Shown one piece after another: positions 9,855 through 18,479 of a stretch of DNA of 64,000 nucleotides. Position numbers and translations under genes: made by a program. The stretch lies in assembly GCF_003752585.1 (NCBI RefSeq), contig NZ_RKHR01000006.1, forward strand, positions 62,001 through 126,000, written 5' to 3'. The DNA is from Sinobacterium caligoides (GTDB taxonomy: Bacteria; Pseudomonadota; Gammaproteobacteria; Pseudomonadales; Sinobacteriaceae). The notes under the pieces were generated by a model, which was not told the origin of the DNA, made no database searches, and was given only the letters and a program-made list of their open reading frames with translations. Within the stretch, counting starts at the first letter, position 1. Each line of letters starts with the position of its first letter.

Positions 9855-11109
9855 TCATCCCCATCATCTGGTCCTGCGTTTGCTGAATACCGGCCGCATG
9901 CCGCACGAAACTGTTTTTTAATCCTGAAGAGAGATCCAGTGCTGACAACCCGAGGCTGGTCGCCATCGACAACGCAGCCGACGGACTACTGAACAACCCC
10001 GGTAGACGATCACTAAAGCTCGTCGTCAGCCACTGATCATCACGCTGCGCCTGCTGGTAGCGCAGCAACACCTTCAGTGACGACCAATCTTCTCGTTGAT
10101 GTTGCGCCTGATCGATAGTGCGCGTCAGCGCTACCACGTCACGCAAGGCTAGGTTAAAGCCTTGGCCCGCCACGGGGTGCAGTAGGTGCGCCGCATTACC
10201 CATGACCACAAGGCCGCTGCGCACCTGTTCCGAAGCCTCGACCAGCTGTAACGGATAGCTAAAGCGCTGCCCCACCGCTAGCAGTTTACCAAGCCGATAG
10301 CCAAACTGCCGCTGCAGCGCTGCCAAGAACTCCTGCTCCGGGCAGCTTAACCAGTTATCGATACTACCTTCTGGCCGCGACCACACTAAAGCACTGCGTC
10401 GCTCACCAGCGGGACCATCTGTCAGCGGCAGCATTGCCATCGGACCATCACTACTGAAGCGCTCATAGGCCCATCCCTGGTGGGGCTTCGCCGTACTGAT
10501 GTTGGCGACCAGGGCGCTGGCCTGATAAGCCTGGCGCTGATAACGTATGCCGAGCGACTGTGCCAGCGGTGAATCGGCGCCATCGGCAATCACCACCAAC
10601 TTCGCGTTCAGCGCTGAAAACTCTCCTGTCGCCTTATCTTTGACATCAACGCGATTGCCCGCCGCTTGCGGCGTCACCGACTCGACCGTCGCCGGACAGA
10701 GAAACTCCACATTGTCACACTGCTGCACGGCCGCCAACAGCACCCGTCCCAGCCACTGATTCTCCACCACATAACCGAGTGCATCGAGCCGCTCTCGCTG
10801 CGCCTCCATCACCATCGAACCCGGCCGCGAACGTCGCGACACATGGATTTGCTCAATCGGCTGCGCATGCTCGGCCAGCGTCTGCCAGATACCAAAGTGC
10901 TCAAACACCTGTCGCGCACCAGCCGCCAACGCCGTCGAGCGGGCATCAAAACTAGGCTGATAGACTGGCGCCGATGCCTGCTTCGGCATCGGAAACCCTT
11001 CTACGATAGCGATACGCAGGCGCTGCCCAAGCTGTCGCGATAGCGCCACAGCCAGGCTGGCACCCACCATGCCACCACCTGCGATAACAACATCGTAGTC
11101 TTGGCTCAT
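9838..11109 (-). CDS. ubiH: 2-octaprenyl-6-methoxyphenol hydroxylase UbiH
   Basis: FAD monooxygenase of ubiquinone biosynthesis (ring C1 hydroxylation). 423 residues; DVVIAGGGMVGASLAVAL near the N-terminus binds the FAD adenine part, and GLVVMGNAAHLLHPVAGQG near 300 is the UbiH form of the second FAD motif, with the asparagine in GNAAH that separates it from UbiI. The ATG overlaps the pepP stop by one base (TAATG), and its own end overlaps ubiI, so pepP-ubiH-ubiI is one translationally coupled unit. Confidence 0.88.
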   Translation of the reverse strand: MSQDYDVVIAGGGMVGASLAVALSRQLGQRLRIAIVEGFPMPKQASAPVYQPSFDARSTALAAGARQVFEHFGIWQTLAEHAQPIEQIHVSRRSRPGSMVMEAQRERLDALGYVVENQWLGRVLLAAVQQCDNVEFLCPATVESVTPQAAGNRVDVKDKATGEFSALNAKLVVIADGADSPLAQSLGIRYQRQAYQASALVANISTAKPHQGWAYERFSSDGPMAMLPLTDGPAGERRSALVWSRPEGSIDNWLSCPEQEFLAALQRQFGYRLGKLLAVGQRFSYPLQLVEASEQVRSGLVVMGNAAHLLHPVAGQGFNLALRDVVALTRTIDQAQHQREDWSSLKVLLRYQQAQRDDQWLTTSFSDRLPGLFSSPSAALSMATSLGLSALDLSSGLKNSFVRHAAGIQQTQDQMMGMSDAQY

Positions 11110-12428
11110 TAACGACTCCTTGCCATCAAGGCCTCAATCTCATCGACCGTCTTCACGACACTGGCTGTCAACACTTCACAGCCAGTATCAGTCACTAAGA
11201 TATCATCCTCAATCCGCACACCGATACCACGCCAGCGCGCCTCTACATTCTCATTATCAGCCGATACATAGATACCCGGTTCAATCGTCAACACCATGCC
11301 CGGCTCCAGTAGTCGCCAGACGCCATCGACGCGGTAATCACCCACATCGTGTACATCAATACCCAGCCAGTGGCCGGCGCCATGCATGTAAAACTCTTTG
11401 TGGGCCTCCGCTGCAATCAGCTCCTCTACCTCGCCCTGCAACAGGCCGAGCTCGACCAAACCAGCAGTAATCACCTGTACGGTAATCTCGTTCGCGTCGT
11501 TCCAGCGACTACCGGCTTTAACACTGTCGATCGCCGCCAACTGGGCCTGCAGACATAATTCATAAAGCGCCTTCTGCTCCGGGCTAAACTTGCCGTTAAC
11601 CGGGAAGGTACGGGTAATATCGGCAGCATAATACTCCAACTCACAACCGGCATCGATCAACACCAAATCACCATCTCGCAGCGCTTGATCATTCTCTATG
11701 TAGTGGAGAATACAGGCATTATTACCACCGCCGACAATGCTAGTATAGGCTGGCGCCTTGCAACCCGATTTCGTGAACAGATAGTTAAATTCCGCCTCGA
11801 GTTCATACTCATTCATCCCCGGCCGACACACGCGCATCGCCTGAGTGTGCGCCTCGGCACTAATCTTTCCCGCCTGACGCATGATGTCACACTCCGCCGG
11901 ACTCTTAATCAGACGTAACTCATGGATAAGCTGCGCTACATCGACAAACTGTGTCGGCGCCAATATACCGGTGCGTGACTTTGCCCGCACCGAATTCAAC
12001 CAGCCACTAACTCGAGCATCAAAATCCTGATCGCGACCTAGACCAAAATAAACCGCCGCCATATTCTCCAGCAGCTCGGGCAACTTACCATCGACTTCGG
12101 CAATCGAAAAAGCCTGATCCGCCCCGTAGTTCTCGACGGCGCCCTCTTGGCCTGCGCGCTTGCCATCCCACTGCTCTCGCTCAGGGTCGCGATCACGGCA
12201 GAACAACACACACTCACCCTCAGCACGCCCAGGTATCAGCACCAACATCGATTCCGGCTCAACGAAGCCGGTAAGATAATACAGGTCGCTGGATTGACGA
12301 TAGAGGTAGTCGGCATCGCCGTTGCGACGGTGAGTGGGGGCAGAGGCGATAACCGCGACACTGTTAGCAGACATGCCGTCCATCAGGCGACGACGGCGAG
12401 AGGCAAACTCACTAGCTGAAATAGACAT
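11109..12428 (-). CDS. pepP: Xaa-Pro aminopeptidase P
   Basis: Cytosolic metallopeptidase releasing the N-terminal residue ahead of proline. 439 residues in a pita-bread fold. The dinuclear metal ligands are visible: the aspartates in VLIDAGCELEYYAADITRTF, the histidine of HGAGHWLGIDVHD, the glutamate of LTIEPGIYV, and the last glutamate in GVRIEDDILVT. First gene of the coupled pepP-ubiH-ubiI operon; ygfB lies about 100 bases upstream on the same strand and may be co-transcribed. Confidence 0.94.
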   Translation of the reverse strand: MSISASEFASRRRRLMDGMSANSVAVIASAPTHRRNGDADYLYRQSSDLYYLTGFVEPESMLVLIPGRAEGECVLFCRDRDPEREQWDGKRAGQEGAVENYGADQAFSIAEVDGKLPELLENMAAVYFGLGRDQDFDARVSGWLNSVRAKSRTGILAPTQFVDVAQLIHELRLIKSPAECDIMRQAGKISAEAHTQAMRVCRPGMNEYELEAEFNYLFTKSGCKAPAYTSIVGGGNNACILHYIENDQALRDGDLVLIDAGCELEYYAADITRTFPVNGKFSPEQKALYELCLQAQLAAIDSVKAGSRWNDANEITVQVITAGLVELGLLQGEVEELIAAEAHKEFYMHGAGHWLGIDVHDVGDYRVDGVWRLLEPGMVLTIEPGIYVSADNENVEARWRGIGVRIEDDILVTDTGCEVLTASVVKTVDEIEALMARSR

Positions 12429-12532
12429 AATTTTATTCTTCGTTACGAGCCGGCCAGCTTAAAGCTCGCCGGGCAAAAGGATGAAGGTAGCTCAAAGACC
12501 CGATAACGCACTGAGCGATCAGGCTCAAACTG

Positions 12533-13213
12533 TTAATGCAACCGCTTCGTTCCGCGAGCAAACAGCTCCGAAACGGAAACGCTGCTATCGGCAGCGGGGT
12601 CCGTGTCGGCGCGGCGATCAGCCGCCTGCATATCTTGTTCGCCCCGGTTATTTTCACCGGCACACTCTAAGAAGACGTGTAACGCGGCAAGTCTCACATA
12701 TTCACTAACATCAATGTAATCTGCCTCAGCCGTCGCGCCCTCCTCACCTTCACTACCAATTTGCGAAATTGCCGCAAGATCTTGTAGTGCCTCACGCGAG
12801 TCGGCGGGCCACGCCTTCAGCACCGCCTCCGTTACCCCTGACTGCGCCAAGCCCGTCAAGAACCCCTGACACCAAAGCCCCAACGACTCGAGCCGCACAG
12901 AGATATCATCGTCATCATCGGGCAACAGCAGGCGAAAGCTGAGGCTTTCGGAGGTCAGTTCATCGGCGATCTGTTGGCCGATCTCAACCAACTCTTGCTG
13001 CTGCAATGAGCTGCCTTGATAATCAATATCGGTGGTATTAGCCATGAAAGTAGGCCAACCACCCTCCGGCTCTTTCTTGTCTTTGATACAGCCCGCCAGC
13101 ATGCCGCTGACACTGCCATGAAATTCTGCCGCAGAGATAATCGACCCTAATTCGACCAGTAGATCACAGACCTCATCAAAGTTAAGCGATTGATCGGAAT
13201 ATTCGGTAGTCAT
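12533..13213 (-). CDS. ygfB: UPF0149 family protein YgfB
   Basis: 226 residues of the YgfB/YecA (UPF0149) family, helical and acidic. Family features include FHGSVSGMLAGCIKD near 40 and SLGLWCQGFLTGLAQSG near 110. The C-terminal part (about 185-226, rich in charged and small residues) goes beyond the usual 185-195-residue length and is probably disordered. The position upstream of pepP and divergent from the zapB-like/zapA genes is the conserved one. In Pseudomonas aeruginosa YgfB influences beta-lactam resistance through ampDh3 (recalled); its role here is unknown. Confidence 0.85.
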   Translation of the reverse strand: MTTEYSDQSLNFDEVCDLLVELGSIISAAEFHGSVSGMLAGCIKDKKEPEGGWPTFMANTTDIDYQGSSLQQQELVEIGQQIADELTSESLSFRLLLPDDDDDISVRLESLGLWCQGFLTGLAQSGVTEAVLKAWPADSREALQDLAAISQIGSEGEEGATAEADYIDVSEYVRLAALHVFLECAGENNRGEQDMQAADRRADTDPAADSSVSVSELFARGTKRLH

Positions 13214-13418
13214 GGTATCTCCACAGCAATAAATTCCGCCATTTTAACACTAATTACGACGCAAGTATTTCCTAGCACCGCCATCTTATAGTTCGATGGC
13301 GTCAATTTTTTTACATTAAATTGTCGCTTATGGCTTTTACTGGCCGTCATTTTATGACATATGGTTGACCGGGAAAAAGTAGCAAATTATAGTAATCGAT
13401 CTTTCAAACAAGCTAACA

Positions 13419-13646
13419 ATGCAAATGGATGACGAGCAGATTCAAAGCCTAGAGGCAAAGATCACCACACTCCTCGAGCTCAGCGAACAAATGTTCGAGG
13501 AGAACGAACAACTGCGATCCGAGCGCCAACAGTGGCGAGAGGAGCGCGATCTGTTGCTCGAAAAAAATAACCAAGCTAGGCTGCGTATCCAGAGCATGAT
13601 CGACCGCCTACAACACTTAGATGATCACACTCAAAAACCAGACTGA
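13419..13646 (+). CDS. Small ZapB-like coiled-coil protein (TIGR02449 type)
   Basis: 75 residues, almost wholly a predicted coiled coil with heptad-spaced leucines and many Glu/Arg/Gln residues (LEAKITTLLELSEQMFEEN, then LLLEKNNQARLRIQSMIDRL). Proteins of this type sit immediately upstream of zapA in Pseudomonas-like genomes and are thought to work with ZapA at the Z ring in the way ZapB does. The zapA start follows after 8 bases. A second in-frame ATG two codons downstream (13425) could be the true start; no strong ribosome-binding site decides between them. Confidence 0.8.
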   Translation: MQMDDEQIQSLEAKITTLLELSEQMFEENEQLRSERQQWREERDLLLEKNNQARLRIQSMIDRLQHLDDHTQKPD

Positions 13647-13654
13647 GCACGACT

Positions 13655-13990
13655 ATGTCTAACAATACGGCCACCGTTACCATCCTCGATCGCGACTACC
13701 AGATTAGCTGCGAGGAGCAGCAACAGCAGGAGCTGTCCGACAGCGCTGCCAAGCTAGATGCGACTATGCGAGATATTCGCCGCACAGGTAAAGTTATTGG
13801 CCTCGAGCGCATCGCCCTAATGGCTGGACTCAACCTGAGCCACGAGCTGATACGAGGTGTACAACAAACCTCTTCATCCCATATTCAGCAAGAGAAGCAA
13901 CTACTTTCACTGAACAACCGGCTCGACAAGGCGATCGCCAAATACCAGCGACTAAACTTGCGCAACAACACGCCACAACAACAGCCATAG
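13655..13990 (+). CDS. zapA: Cell division protein ZapA
   Basis: FtsZ-associated protein that bundles Z-ring protofilaments. 111 residues: an N-terminal globular part with the family signature VTILDRDYQISCEEQQQ and LDATMRDIRRTGKVIGLERIA, followed by a C-terminal coiled coil from about residue 65. It follows the ZapB-like gene by 8 bases and precedes the 6S RNA gene, an arrangement conserved across gammaproteobacteria. Confidence 0.92.
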   Translation: MSNNTATVTILDRDYQISCEEQQQQELSDSAAKLDATMRDIRRTGKVIGLERIALMAGLNLSHELIRGVQQTSSSHIQQEKQLLSLNNRLDKAIAKYQRLNLRNNTPQQQP

Positions 13991-14059
13991 CGTTAAACAG
14001 GCAGCCAAAAAACCGGGTTTTTAGTCGATTTTGTAATGCAATGGCAGTGCGGTTAACGC

Positions 14060-14065
14060 TATAAT
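14060..14065 (+). promoter_or_regulatory. Promoter -10 element of the 6S RNA gene
   Basis: A perfect TATAAT at 14060-14065, 3-7 bases before the inferred 5' end of 6S RNA. The -35 region is weak (TGCAAT at 14037-14042 with a 17-base spacer), which fits the growth-rate-sensitive 6S promoters of other bacteria. Confidence 0.6.
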
Positions 14066-14067
14066 CA

Positions 14068-14246
14068 GCTCATGCCCCTGGGGTATTGGCCAGTTCGCGA
14101 GTCCTCGAGCCGATAATCTATACCCCGGCATTTTCCAGCTAGTGTTGGTGTGCATGTCCGCTCGACGGAAAGCCTGATGCACTACTGAGAGTGCCACCTT
14201 GAACTTTACGGTTCAAGGCCAAGCAAACAGCGGTACCTTGGGAGCA
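14068..14246 (+). ncRNA. ssrS: 6S RNA (SsrS)
   Basis: Regulatory RNA that mimics an open promoter and sequesters sigma-70 RNA polymerase in stationary phase. The tell-tale blocks are present: GGCCAGTTCGCGAGTCCTCG and GAGCCGATA in the 5' half, and CACCTTGAACTTTACGGTTC with CAAGG in the 3' half. The ends pair to close the molecule (GCTC at 14068 with GAGC at 14242; GGTA near 14081 with TACC near 14233). It lies between zapA and the 5-formyl-THF cyclo-ligase gene, the classic ssrS-ygfA position. The length of about 180 nt is typical; exact ends are estimated. Confidence 0.88.
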
Positions 14247-14250
14247 ACCT

Positions 14251-14853
14251 ATCTTTAATCATCAGGCGATTAACAGTAGCCAAGACAAGGCAAGCTTACG
14301 CCGACAGCTGCGTCGCGCTCGCCGCCAGCTAAGTCACCAGCAACAGCAGCGTCATAGCCGACAGATCTATCAGCGTCTTTGCCAACACCCTGACTACCGA
14401 TCGGCACACTCAATAGCCCTCTATATTGCCAGCGACGGCGAAGTGGCGACTGAACTCATCATCCAAGACGCGCTCCGACGCGGGAAGAAAGTCTTCCTAC
14501 CCATTGTCGGCAACAACTTTCACCTCAACTTCCAGCGCTATCAACAGGGCCACCCCCTCAGACGCAATCGCTACGGCATCCGCGAGCCCTACATAAGAAC
14601 TCGTCGCACGACCACTCTGCGTCATATCGATCTAGTTATACTGCCACTCGTGGGCTTCGATGCAAATCGACACCGCCTAGGCATGGGCGGTGGCTATTAT
14701 GATCGGGCGCTCGCCTTCAGCAAGCGCAACTGCGGCAAAAAACCAACACTGATCGCCATCGCCCACCAACTACAGCACTGCACACGACTCCGCGCAGAGC
14801 CCTGGGACGTCACACTTGACGAGATCATCACAGAGAAATCGAGCTACAAGTAA
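14251..14853 (+). CDS. ygfA: 5-formyltetrahydrofolate cyclo-ligase
   Basis: Converts 5-formyl-THF to 5,10-methenyl-THF with ATP. The protein contains SLRRQLRRARRQLSHQQQQ at the N-terminus, SIALYIASDGEVATE, KKVFLPIV and the ATP-site block LPLVGFDANRHRLGMGGGYY with D next to it. The frame is open from the stop at 14200, but no ATG, GTG or TTG occurs before the GTG at 14443, which would remove the conserved N-terminal third. A strong GGGAG site at 14240-14244 sits 6 bases before an ATC (14251), so I place a non-canonical start there; an ATT at 14269 is the alternative. The ribosome-binding site lies in the closing stem of 6S RNA. Confidence 0.8.
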   Translation: MFNHQAINSSQDKASLRRQLRRARRQLSHQQQQRHSRQIYQRLCQHPDYRSAHSIALYIASDGEVATELIIQDALRRGKKVFLPIVGNNFHLNFQRYQQGHPLRRNRYGIREPYIRTRRTTTLRHIDLVILPLVGFDANRHRLGMGGGYYDRALAFSKRNCGKKPTLIAIAHQLQHCTRLRAEPWDVTLDEIITEKSSYK

Positions 14854-15064
14854 CACACTCAACTCAAGACAGCGTTGCCGCTATAATCTGTGCCGACGCA
14901 GTTATTGCCGCACCCAGACCAAAGACAAAAACAACCAACAACAGAAAATCAGGTTTTTTTCTCACAACTAATCATTAACCCATTACTATCGACCCTCGAT
15001 CAACGAGAGCCAATGCTATTAATTACCATCCGAGAGATAGAGCTGCCAGCGCACTTACTGACGA

Positions 15065-15211
15065 CTAGTTAACAGCGACACTACTTTCAGACACTATTGC
15101 TTGAATCTGGGGCGACTCACTTTCCTCCAGCACAGCTGGAGCCATGGCGGTAAAAAATACCCCCAGTGAAAACAGGACGACCAAAACAGTCAGGAGATCA
15201 GGCTTAGCCAA
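15065..15211 (-). CDS. Small single-span membrane protein, 48 aa, TTG start
   Basis: A short reading frame on the minus strand begins at TTG (15209-15211), preceded by AGGGTGAGAC, a good ribosome-binding site. It codes for a charged start (MAKPDLL), one hydrophobic segment of about 20 residues (TVLVVLFSLGVFFTAMA) and a short acidic tail (LEESESPQIQAIVSES). This looks like a genuine small inner-membrane or exported protein and would be missed by finders needing longer frames. The function is unknown. It lies between the 5-FCL gene and ilvA; the rest of the 14854-15443 gap holds no other convincing gene. Confidence 0.5.
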   Translation of the reverse strand: MAKPDLLTVLVVLFSLGVFFTAMAPAVLEESESPQIQAIVSESSVAVN

Positions 15212-15443
15212 CGTCTCACCCTCATAGCTATATAATTATTATTGCTTTTCTCAGTGCATAAATAGCACTACGTATGCACAGGATCTTATCGTAAATTTTA
15301 TCGACGAGCGAGCGCTGAACGTCACAGTTTTAAGCTATTACGCCGTTTATTCTCTAAAACATGCGGCACTTAGCACTAATCAAGTCTGGGGATGCCCTAA
15401 CGCCCCCAACTTTCAGCTAAGCACCACCCCCAACTATGGCGCA

Positions 15444-16958
15444 CTACCCCATGAAGAGCTGATAGGCCTCATTAGCTGTCTCTTCAACGAAGCGATAACC
15501 CAACTGATTAAGAAACACCTCTAGCTCTGCTCGCTCTCCCGGTTTGGCCTGCAAGCCCACCAACACTCTTCCGAAGGCCGCACCGTGATTACGGTAATGG
15601 AACAATGTGATGTTCCACTCACCACCTAGCCGCGTCAAAAACTTCATCAACGCCCCTGGCCGCTCAGGGAACTCGAAGCGATAGACCAACTCACTGTCCA
15701 CCTGCGGCGCATGACCGCCCACCATATGGCGAACATGAAGCTTCGCCGCCTCATTTTCAGTCAAGTCTAGCACCGAGTATTGCTTGCCGCGCAGCTGCTG
15801 CAACAGCGACTGACGATCGTCATTACCCGAGGAGACCTGCACCCCGACGTAGACATGCGCCTGCTCATCAGAGCTATAACGATAGTTAAACTCAGTGATA
15901 TTGCGTCGTTCCAAAGCGCGACAAAAGGCCTCGAAGCTGCCCGCCCGCTCCGGTATCGTGACAGCCAACACCGCCTCGCGCTGCTCACCAATTTCGGCGC
16001 GCTCAGAGATATAACGTAGACGATCAAAATTGGTGTTAGCGCCGCTCTCAATAGCGATCAGCGTTTTACCCTGCACTCCGTACTGCTGACAATATTTCTT
16101 CAACCCCGCCAGCGCTAGCGCTCCGGCTGGCTCACTGATCGAGCGCGTATCATCAAAGATATCTTTAATCGCCGCACAGATTTCATCAGTGGTGGTGGTG
16201 ATCACCTCATCGACCGTCTCACGTATGACGCGGAAGTTTTCCTTGCCAATCTGCGCGACAGCCACCCCGTCCGCAAAGATCCCCACCTCCGGTAACACCA
16301 CGCGCTGTCCCGCCTCCATCGCCGCCTTTAAACACGCCGAGTCCTCCGACTCGACACCAATCAGTTTTACCTCTGGGCGAACATACTTGATATAGGCGGC
16401 AATGCCCGCCAGCAAACCGCCGCCGCCTACAGGGACAAAGATAGCCTCAATATCATCTTGATACTGACGCAGTATCTCCATACCAATGGTACCCTGGCCA
16501 GCAATGACACTGGGGTCGTCAAAGGGGTGGATGTAGATCATCCCACGCTCTTCAACGAGTTTCTGAGCGTACGCCGCGGCATCATCATAGGCGTCGCCGT
16601 GTAACACCACCTCAGCCCCTCGAGCACGCACGGCATCGACCTTAATTGCCGGCGTCGTTTTCGGCATGACGATTACCGCCTTCACCTCCAGCTGCTTTGC
16701 CGACATGGCCAGCCCCTGCGCATGATTACCCGCCGACGCCGCAACCACACCGCGCGCGCGCTCAGCTTCGCTCAATTGTGCCATCTTGTTATAAGCACCA
16801 CGCAACTTAAACGAATAAACCGGCTGCAAGTCCTCACGCTTCAGCAACACCTTGTTACCCAACCGCTCAGACATAATCAAGGCAGGGGTTAGCGGCGTTT
16901 CGATCGCGACATCGTAGACACGTGCTTCTAATATTTTCTTTACATAGGACTTAGGCAT
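15444..16958 (-). CDS. ilvA: Threonine ammonia-lyase, biosynthetic (IlvA)
   Basis: PLP enzyme deaminating threonine to 2-oxobutanoate, first step of isoleucine synthesis. 504 residues: a catalytic domain with the PLP lysine in [14 protein letters not shown], the [10 protein letters not shown] substrate loop, the PVGGGGL phosphate-binding loop, and two C-terminal ACT-like regulatory domains (from about 325 and 420) that bind isoleucine/valine. I start at the ATG with complement 16956-16958, giving [17 protein letters not shown] as in Pseudomonas IlvA. The GTG 15 codons upstream adds residues without family similarity. Divergent from rpiA. Confidence 0.94.
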   Translation of the reverse strand: MPKSYVKKILEARVYDVAIETPLTPALIMSERLGNKVLLKREDLQPVYSFKLRGAYNKMAQLSEAERARGVVAASAGNHAQGLAMSAKQLEVKAVIVMPKTTPAIKVDAVRARGAEVVLHGDAYDDAAAYAQKLVEERGMIYIHPFDDPSVIAGQGTIGMEILRQYQDDIEAIFVPVGGGGLLAGIAAYIKYVRPEVKLIGVESEDSACLKAAMEAGQRVVLPEVGIFADGVAVAQIGKENFRVIRETVDEVITTTTDEICAAIKDIFDDTRSISEPAGALALAGLKKYCQQYGVQGKTLIAIESGANTNFDRLRYISERAEIGEQREAVLAVTIPERAGSFEAFCRALERRNITEFNYRYSSDEQAHVYVGVQVSSGNDDRQSLLQQLRGKQYSVLDLTENEAAKLHVRHMVGGHAPQVDSELVYRFEFPERPGALMKFLTRLGGEWNITLFHYRNHGAAFGRVLVGLQAKPGERAELEVFLNQLGYRFVEETANEAYQLFMG

Positions 16959-17086
16959 GGGCGATCCGTAGCTCTCGCTGCTATTTACTGAAGGAAAAAG
17001 CACATAGTAATCATTTAATAGACGTCAATAAAGCTGGAAGACGTTATAATTCACTCCACCGCCACCAGCGAACAGTAGATAGCGAT

Positions 17087-17761
17087 ATGACACAAGACGA
17101 ATTAAAAAAATCCGTAGCCCTGGCTGCGATCGACTACATCAAGCCAAAACTTAGTAGCGACACCATCGTAGGCATCGGCACAGGCTCTACCGCCAACTTC
17201 TTTATCGATGCTCTCGCCGAGCTCAAAGACCTCTTTGCCGGCACTGTAGCCAGCTCAGAGAGCTCCGCCGAACGCCTACGCAGTCACGGCATCGAAGTCT
17301 TCGAGCTTAACAGTGTCGATAATGTCTCGCTTTATGTCGACGGTGCTGACGAGTCAAACCACGCGCTACAGCTCATTAAGGGTGGCGGCGCAGCACTGAC
17401 TCGCGAGAAAATTGTCACCGCCGTCGCCGATGAGTTCATCTGCATCGCCGACGAGAGCAAGCTGGTCGAAGGCCTCGGCGCTTTTCCTCTACCCGTCGAA
17501 GTCATCCCCATGGCCCGCTCACACGTCGGCCGCGAATTGGTCAAGCTTGGCTGCAGCCCGGTTTATCGTGAGGGCGTGATCACCGACAACAACAACATCA
17601 TCATCGATTGCTACGACTTCCCCATTAACGAAGCGATCAACATAGAGCGCGCCATCAACAATATCGTCGGCGTCGTGACTAACGGTCTATTTGCCGAGCG
17701 CCCCGCCGATGTCTTGCTGCTGGCGACACAGCAAGGTGTAAAAACACTACGAGCAAGCTAG
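17087..17761 (+). CDS. rpiA: Ribose-5-phosphate isomerase A
   Basis: Interconverts ribose-5-phosphate and ribulose-5-phosphate in the pentose phosphate pathway. 224 residues with [18 protein letters not shown] (phosphate loop), the catalytic DGADE motif ([20 protein letters not shown]) and [11 protein letters not shown]. Divergent from ilvA, the same pairing as in Pseudomonas. A terminator follows at 17769. Confidence 0.96.
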   Translation: MTQDELKKSVALAAIDYIKPKLSSDTIVGIGTGSTANFFIDALAELKDLFAGTVASSESSAERLRSHGIEVFELNSVDNVSLYVDGADESNHALQLIKGGGAALTREKIVTAVADEFICIADESKLVEGLGAFPLPVEVIPMARSHVGRELVKLGCSPVYREGVITDNNNIIIDCYDFPINEAINIERAINNIVGVVTNGLFAERPADVLLLATQQGVKTLRAS

Positions 17762-17768
17762 GAGCGGA

Positions 17769-17807
17769 GGGTAAGAAAAAGCCGCTTTCCTCGTTTTTTT
17801 CTTACCC
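17769..17807. terminator. Terminator between rpiA and the FAH gene
   Basis: Long imperfect hairpin: GGGTAAGAAAAA (17769-17780) pairs with TTTTTTCTTACCC (17795-17807). The T-run on one strand and the A-run (T on the other) let it stop transcription from both convergent genes. Confidence 0.7.
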
Positions 17808-17813
17808 TGCACG

Positions 17814-18479
17814 TTAGGCCACATTCACCGACCAGCGATAATTCTGCGCCAACGACAGCTGTAATCGATCTCCAGGGGAGAGGGCAGACACCCCCGCCGG
17901 CGTCCCCGTCAACACCACATCACCCGGCAACAGAGTAAAGGACTGACTCATCTCCGCCAACAACTCGGCAATCTGATGCAACATCAGCCGACTATCACCG
18001 CGCTGCTGCGGCTGCTCATTCTTATCCAAGGCGAACTCGATAGCCTGCAGGTCAGCAAACTCAGTCACGGGCACAAACGGGGTCAGCGGGCAGGAAGCAT
18101 CAAAGGCCTTCGCCACCTCCCAGGGCTGCCCCCTCGCCTTCAACGACGACTGCACATCACGCAAGGTCAGGTCGAGAGCCAAGCCCACTCCGTCGATCGC
18201 GGCCTGCGCCTCCTCGGCTGTCGCAGCCGTCAGCGTTGTACCGATCAGTAACGCCAACTCTAACTCATGGTGCACCGCTCCCTGTCCACGCGGCAGCTGG
18301 ATATCAGCCTCAATACCAACGACCGCCGTGGACGGCTTGATAAACAACAGCGGCGTCTCCGGCACGGCGTTGTTTAACTCGCGAATATGATCGAGGTAGT
18401 TACGGCCGACACAAACCACCTTACCGACGGGGTAGTCGATCGCAGCACCCTCAACCCAACAATGCCTATAACTGCTCAT
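17814..18479 (-). CDS. Fumarylacetoacetate hydrolase family protein
   Basis: 221 residues, the short FAH type that includes acylpyruvate hydrolases and oxaloacetate decarboxylases (FAHD1/YcgM). Metal-binding residues are visible in VHHELELALLIG, and LTGTPAGVSALSPGD is the C-terminal signature. The ATG overlaps the stop of the upstream dehydrogenase gene by four bases (ATGA), so the two are translated together. An FAH gene next to D-2-hydroxyglutarate dehydrogenase and serA also occurs in Pseudomonas. The substrate is unknown; a 2-oxo acid by-product is plausible. Confidence 0.85.
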   Translation of the reverse strand: MSSYRHCWVEGAAIDYPVGKVVCVGRNYLDHIRELNNAVPETPLLFIKPSTAVVGIEADIQLPRGQGAVHHELELALLIGTTLTAATAEEAQAAIDGVGLALDLTLRDVQSSLKARGQPWEVAKAFDASCPLTPFVPVTEFADLQAIEFALDKNEQPQQRGDSRLMLHQIAELLAEMSQSFTLLPGDVVLTGTPAGVSALSPGDRLQLSLAQNYRWSVNVA

